Below are positions 5,726-7,916 of a stretch of DNA of 7,916 nucleotides, piece after piece. Position 1 is the stretch's first letter, and every line of letters starts with the position of its first letter. Origin of the DNA: a bacterium (GTDB lineage: Bacteria; Bdellovibrionota; Bdellovibrionia; Bdellovibrionales; UBA1609); NCBI GenBank assembly GCA_021784635.1, contig JAJYHS010000142.1, positions 1-7,916 on the forward strand. Reading direction: 5' to 3'. The notes beneath the pieces were generated by a model. That model saw only the letters and a list, made by a program, of their open reading frames with translations. It did no database searches and was not told the origin of the DNA. Made by a program: the position numbers and the translations under genes.

Positions 5726-7382
5726 TTAAATTTATTCCTTCTTTAGAAAGTGCCCGAAGATATTCATTAACCGTCAAATAGCGGGTGTTGATTGGACTTA
5801 AGGCCCACAGGGTCAACATACCTGTGGTGCCGCCAACAACGGATTGTTGAATGATCTGCTTGCCTCTTTGACTCAAGAGCCACTGAGAAACACGGTTATT
5901 AAAGGCCGCGTCTTTAGCTTGCAGAGCCAAATTCTTTGTTCTGCCGCCGACTCGTGAGAAGAATCCGGCCGTGTCGTCTCTCCAACCTTTCATTCGGTCA
6001 GCTGCAATTTTTATGATGGTAGGGCCACGCACAATCTGCTTCTCACCACTTTCGGTTAAGATTTCAATTGCACGTCCATTGACGTAAAAGTATTTATAGC
6101 CGGCACCGGTTGCGACTCGAACGGTTAGGAATCGGCTCCCTTCGCCTTGATTCATAGCAAAACCAGGGATACCCGTACGGCTAAACGTAAGAGCTTTTGC
6201 CTGATCGAGTTGTTCTTCAGGTATAGCTGTGACCTCAAAGCCGCGAGCTAATTCGGGTGAACTCAATGCACGATTGATATCACGGATCACAACTTGTTCA
6301 GGTGTTACGCGGCCAAATCGTGTTTTATATGAACCCACAATTCGGGCATAAAGACCCGGTTTTTCACTTTTTGCCGCAGCAGCAGACTCACTCTCTGCAG
6401 CAGCTTCTTCTTGTGCAGCCGATTGGCCAGCTTGTGCTGCGCTTTCCGTCTTAGCGCCAGCCACCGTCGGAAATTCTTCTTCGGTTGGGCCGCCTTCGCC
6501 GACTGTGCCGGAAAGATCTTCCCTGACCTCACCGGGTTTTAAACCTTCTGCCGCCGCTTGTTCGGCCGCTCTTTGTTCAGCCACCGCAGTAGCCTCTGTG
6601 GCAGCCTCTCCCGCGGCCGCTTCACCAGCGGCTTCGGCAGCTTTGCTACGACCAAATCGCCTAAAAAGGGCCAACGTTCCTTCATAAGCCCGGACGATCC
6701 ACGATTTAGGGGCGGTAATAACTGGCGACTCAAGCAGACCTTTGCCTGCGCCTATAATTTCTGGCGCATATATTGTCGCCGGAATCGAAATCGCCGCTGC
6801 CACTGAATATTTAATCCAACGGTCGAGAGTGTCGTGATACTCAATTGTACCGATCAGCCGCTTGTTCAAAGCGGTCTCAAGCATTTGCACTTTGTCTTCG
6901 TCTTGAGCCGTGAACTGGCCGGCGCTACGCAATTTTAAAATCGCGGCCGAAATCTCAGCTAGCCGATATGGTACGAGTTTCTCAGTGTCAAAAACAGCGT
7001 CAACGACGGACTCTCCAGAGAACGTACCCTTTAAGTATCCAACGAGGAGCCTTCCGCCTTCGGTGTTGATTGCGGTTGCTGGCGGGACGTCGTTTGGGAC
7101 ATCACCTAAATTATTTACATTGGAAGCGCCGATAGCCGCAGCAGAGATTAAGCCGCCATTACGACTTGTGTGCGCGTCCGCTGGCGAAACTCCTGAAAAT
7201 GCGGAAGATCCAGCACGGGAGTTCGGCCCCTTCGATCCTGTAGCATGATTTTTATTTGCTACTGCAGCCGGCCCATTTCTTTTTGACGAATGCGAGTGCC
7301 GTGGGGCACATCCGCATAAACAAATCAAAATGCTGCCGACGACAGTCGGTAACATTCGTCTGTGAATTCGTTCGCTCTTCAT
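5646..7382 (-). CDS. Large lipoprotein with Ala/Glu-rich linker and two hydrophobic segments
   Basis: First gene of the operon, 578 residues, family not recognised. The N-terminus has a basic n-region, a hydrophobic core at 11-21 and the lipobox L22-C-G-C25, so C25 should be lipidated; Ala at +2 gives no inner-membrane (Asp) retention signal. Residues 26-105 are Ser/Ala/Asn-rich and likely a flexible tether. A helical region (about 110-190) leads to a moderately hydrophobic segment at 191-213. Residues 247-340 are strongly biased to Ala and Glu (low complexity). A mixed alpha/beta domain at about 343-470 follows, then a second hydrophobic segment at about 512-531. Basic residues lie after the first segment and before the second, so 217-509 could be cytoplasmic if both cross the inner membrane. 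Both segments are weak and could instead be buried helices. The ATG at 7382 has a strong GGAGGAG seven bases upstream. Confidence 0.75.
   Translation of the reverse strand: MKSERIHRRMLPTVVGSILICLCGCAPRHSHSSKRNGPAAVANKNHATGSKGPNSRAGSSAFSGVSPADAHTSRNGGLISAAAIGASNVNNLGDVPNDVPPATAINTEGGRLLVGYLKGTFSGESVVDAVFDTEKLVPYRLAEISAAILKLRSAGQFTAQDEDKVQMLETALNKRLIGTIEYHDTLDRWIKYSVAAAISIPATIYAPEIIGAGKGLLESPVITAPKSWIVRAYEGTLALFRRFGRSKAAEAAGEAAAGEAATEATAVAEQRAAEQAAAEGLKPGEVREDLSGTVGEGGPTEEEFPTVAGAKTESAAQAGQSAAQEEAAAESESAAAAKSEKPGLYARIVGSYKTRFGRVTPEQVVIRDINRALSSPELARGFEVTAIPEEQLDQAKALTFSRTGIPGFAMNQGEGSRFLTVRVATGAGYKYFYVNGRAIEILTESGEKQIVRGPTIIKIAADRMKGWRDDTAGFFSRVGGRTKNLALQAKDAAFNNRVSQWLLSQRGKQIIQQSVVGGTTGMLTLWALSPINTRYLTVNEYLRALSKEGINLNDFPDELRTELQQEAKVPNKVALPTH
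5736..5741 (-). promoter_or_regulatory. Ribosome binding site supporting the long overlap start
   Basis: GAAGGA on the minus strand is ten bases before ATG 5725. It is inside the lipoprotein coding region and supports the 80-base overlap. A second AGGAG about eleven bases before the internal ATG for Met34 exists, but that start would truncate the signal peptide. Confidence 0.6.
6366..6644 (-). repeat. Ala/Glu-rich low-complexity coding segment
   Basis: This part of the lipoprotein gene encodes residues 247-339, dominated by Ala with Glu, Ser and Gly in short imperfect units such as GEAAAGEAATEA. The DNA is rich in GCN codons and locally more GC-rich than its flanks. The composition suggests a long helix or flexible linker, and the segment could vary in length between strains. 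Confidence 0.65.
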
Positions 7383-7389
7383 AATTTTT

Positions 7390-7396
7390 CTCCTCC
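7390..7396 (-). promoter_or_regulatory. Strong ribosome binding site of the lipoprotein gene
   Basis: GGAGGAG on the minus strand is seven bases before ATG 7382, a near-ideal site and the strongest in the window. Confidence 0.85.
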
Positions 7397-7439
7397 GCTC
7401 TGGTTACTTTTTTTGCCGAGCGCACTGTTAAAATTTTTT

Positions 7440-7468
7440 TTTACATAACAGAGAAGCATTCTTTGCAA
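7440..7468 (-). promoter_or_regulatory. Candidate sigma-70-type promoter of the four-gene operon
   Basis: On the minus strand TTGCAA (7468-7463) and TGTAAA (7445-7440) are separated by 17 bases, each matching four of six consensus positions. A TG dinucleotide at 7450-7449 may help as an extended element. Transcription would start near 7433, giving a leader of about 50 bases. An A9 tract (7442-7434) lies between the -10 element and the predicted start. Prediction by eye only. Confidence 0.4.
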
Positions 7469-7578
7469 CGGTCATGCCATTCATTCATCGAAAGTGAACT
7501 CTTAGAGAAAGTGGATACTGTTAGAGATTACTGTACAGTTATGTTCGTAAATGCCTCGGCATGTGGAAACTCGCCTCG

Positions 7579-7608
7579 TTGACCAATGCGCTGATTTTAT
7601 TGTTACAT
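7579..7608 (+). promoter_or_regulatory. Candidate promoter of the rightward exported-protein gene
   Basis: TTGACC (7579-7584) matches five of six bases of a -35 element. A weak TTACAT (7603-7608) follows at 18 bases. An alternative is an extended -10, TGATTTTAT at 7592-7600. Either would start transcription within about ten bases of ATG 7617, which has no ribosome binding site, so the message could be nearly leaderless. Confidence 0.3.
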
Positions 7609-7616
7609 GCTACCGT

Positions 7617-7916
7617 ATGAAACGGTCATCGCTCGCTGGTCTTACAATATTGATAGGTGTGCTGAGCGCATTTTTTCTAACAGCTGGCGTGTGCCTGGCG
7701 GTCGACACCACGCCTTCAACTACTGTTCATAGTTCTACAATTATCGGCGACGCCCGGCATTTGCACGTAATCGGTTGGTCGTTCGATCCAATGCAATATT
7801 CGGCCGGTTACGTTCTCGGCACGTTGATCGGCGTGCACAGAAACGGCCGAATTATTCAAACTCTAGAAGGTTCGGTAAAAGTCGGCCAAGCCAGTACAAC
7901 CGGAGGGTATGTTGAA
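7617..7916 (+). CDS. Exported protein of unknown function, 3'-partial
   Basis: The frame from ATG 7617 stays open for 100 codons to the window end, so the gene is cut off. It begins with a classical Sec signal peptide: MKR, a hydrophobic core at about 6-24 and a probable signal peptidase site after CLA at residue 28. The mature part starts with a Thr/Ser-rich stretch and continues with a beta-prone sequence containing a Gly-Trp-Ser-Phe-Asp string near residues 53-57. No family is recognised. An in-frame ATG at 7551 would put the signal peptide inside the protein and has no ribosome binding site, so 7617 is preferred. Only about 70 mature residues are visible, too few to judge whether it is periplasmic, surface or secreted. 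It is divergent from the operon and could share its control region. Confidence 0.7.
   Translation, partial: MKRSSLAGLTILIGVLSAFFLTAGVCLAVDTTPSTTVHSSTIIGDARHLHVIGWSFDPMQYSAGYVLGTLIGVHRNGRIIQTLEGSVKVGQASTTGGYVE

Larger units (their letters stand above)
7383..7616. other. Divergent intergenic region with a perfect 10-bp palindrome
   Basis: The 234 bases between the operon and the rightward gene contain no credible gene. They hold the candidate leftward promoter (7440-7468), the candidate rightward promoter (7579-7608) and the perfect palindrome ACTGTACAGT at 7530-7539. A further TACTGT at 7516-7521 repeats the one at 7529-7534 with a 13-base period. The palindrome plus half-site could be an operator for a regulator acting on both directions, but no known regulator site is recognised. 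Confidence 0.4.

Noticed and set aside
6505..6806. Plus-strand and other-frame open frames of 60-112 codons opposite the lipoprotein gene.
   Set aside because: They mirror the Ala-rich minus-strand coding bias, have no export or domain features, and lie fully inside a better gene.
7434..7442. Nine-T run on the plus strand as a terminator tail.
   Set aside because: No stable stem precedes it on the plus strand; it fits better as an A-tract next to the leftward promoter.
7518..7539. SOS box (LexA site) around the CTGT and ACAG strings.
   Set aside because: The CTGT-N8-ACAG spacing is not met, and the TTAC-N3-GTAA form recalled for Bdellovibrio is also absent.
7541..7582. A 13-codon open frame (ATG 7541 to TGA 7582) upstream of the rightward gene, a possible leader peptide.
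   Set aside because: No ribosome binding site, and it would lie upstream of the predicted transcription start; length is within chance expectation.
7467..7629. A 9-base direct repeat AACGGTCAT at 7467-7475 and 7621-7629.
   Set aside because: One copy is inside a coding region, spacing is large, and a 9-base match is not surprising at this scale.
1..7916. tRNA, rRNA, CRISPR array, transposase or terminal inverted repeats.
   Set aside because: No cloverleaf, spaced direct repeats, transposase motif or flanking inverted repeats were seen.

Overview
The window looks like an accessory, envelope-related region of a Gram-negative bacterium of moderate GC content (estimated by eye at a little under 50%). 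Nearly every protein whose N-terminus is visible carries an export signal: four Sec-type signal peptides or signal-like segments and one lipobox. A small outer-membrane beta-barrel protein recalls the short barrels common in Bdellovibrio and relatives. A predatory or Bdellovibrionota-like host is therefore a reasonable guess, but this rests on the style of one barrel and is not proof. No RNA gene, CRISPR array, insertion sequence or attachment site was seen.

Layout. Positions 3-761 (+) hold the C-terminal part of a putative zinc metalloprotease with an HExxH helix and a downstream glutamate motif arranged as in the catalytic domain of anthrax lethal factor. It overlaps by 28 bases a small secreted beta-barrel protein (734-1306, +). 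From 7382 down to 1336 the minus strand carries four tightly packed genes, listed in transcription order: a large lipoprotein with an Ala/Glu-rich linker (7382-5646); a signal-peptide protein with a membrane hairpin (5725-4547); an exported protein built from three divergent copies of one module (4575-3373); and a dynamin-like P-loop GTPase with a C-terminal membrane hairpin (3354-1336). The first three genes overlap by 80 and 29 bases and the last gap is 18 bases, so this is almost certainly one translationally coupled operon. The operon and the protease/barrel pair converge with only 29 bases between them. The 234-base region 7383-7616 is a divergent promoter region. It leads leftward into the operon and rightward into a signal-peptide protein that runs off the window end (7617-7916).

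How the genes may work together (inference). Charge patterns fit an inner-membrane assembly. The GTPase domain would face the cytoplasm, the second gene's hairpin loop and the lipoprotein's Ala-rich region would also face the cytoplasm, and the triple-module protein would sit in the periplasm. None of the four operon proteins matches a characterised system that I recognise, and the GTPase has altered G3 and G4 motifs. The triple-module protein appears by eye to repeat the strand-turn-strand-helix unit that precedes HExxH in the neighbouring metalloprotease, but without the zinc ligands. The most interesting possibility is an undescribed envelope complex that combines a dynamin-like membrane GTPase with inactive protease-like modules.
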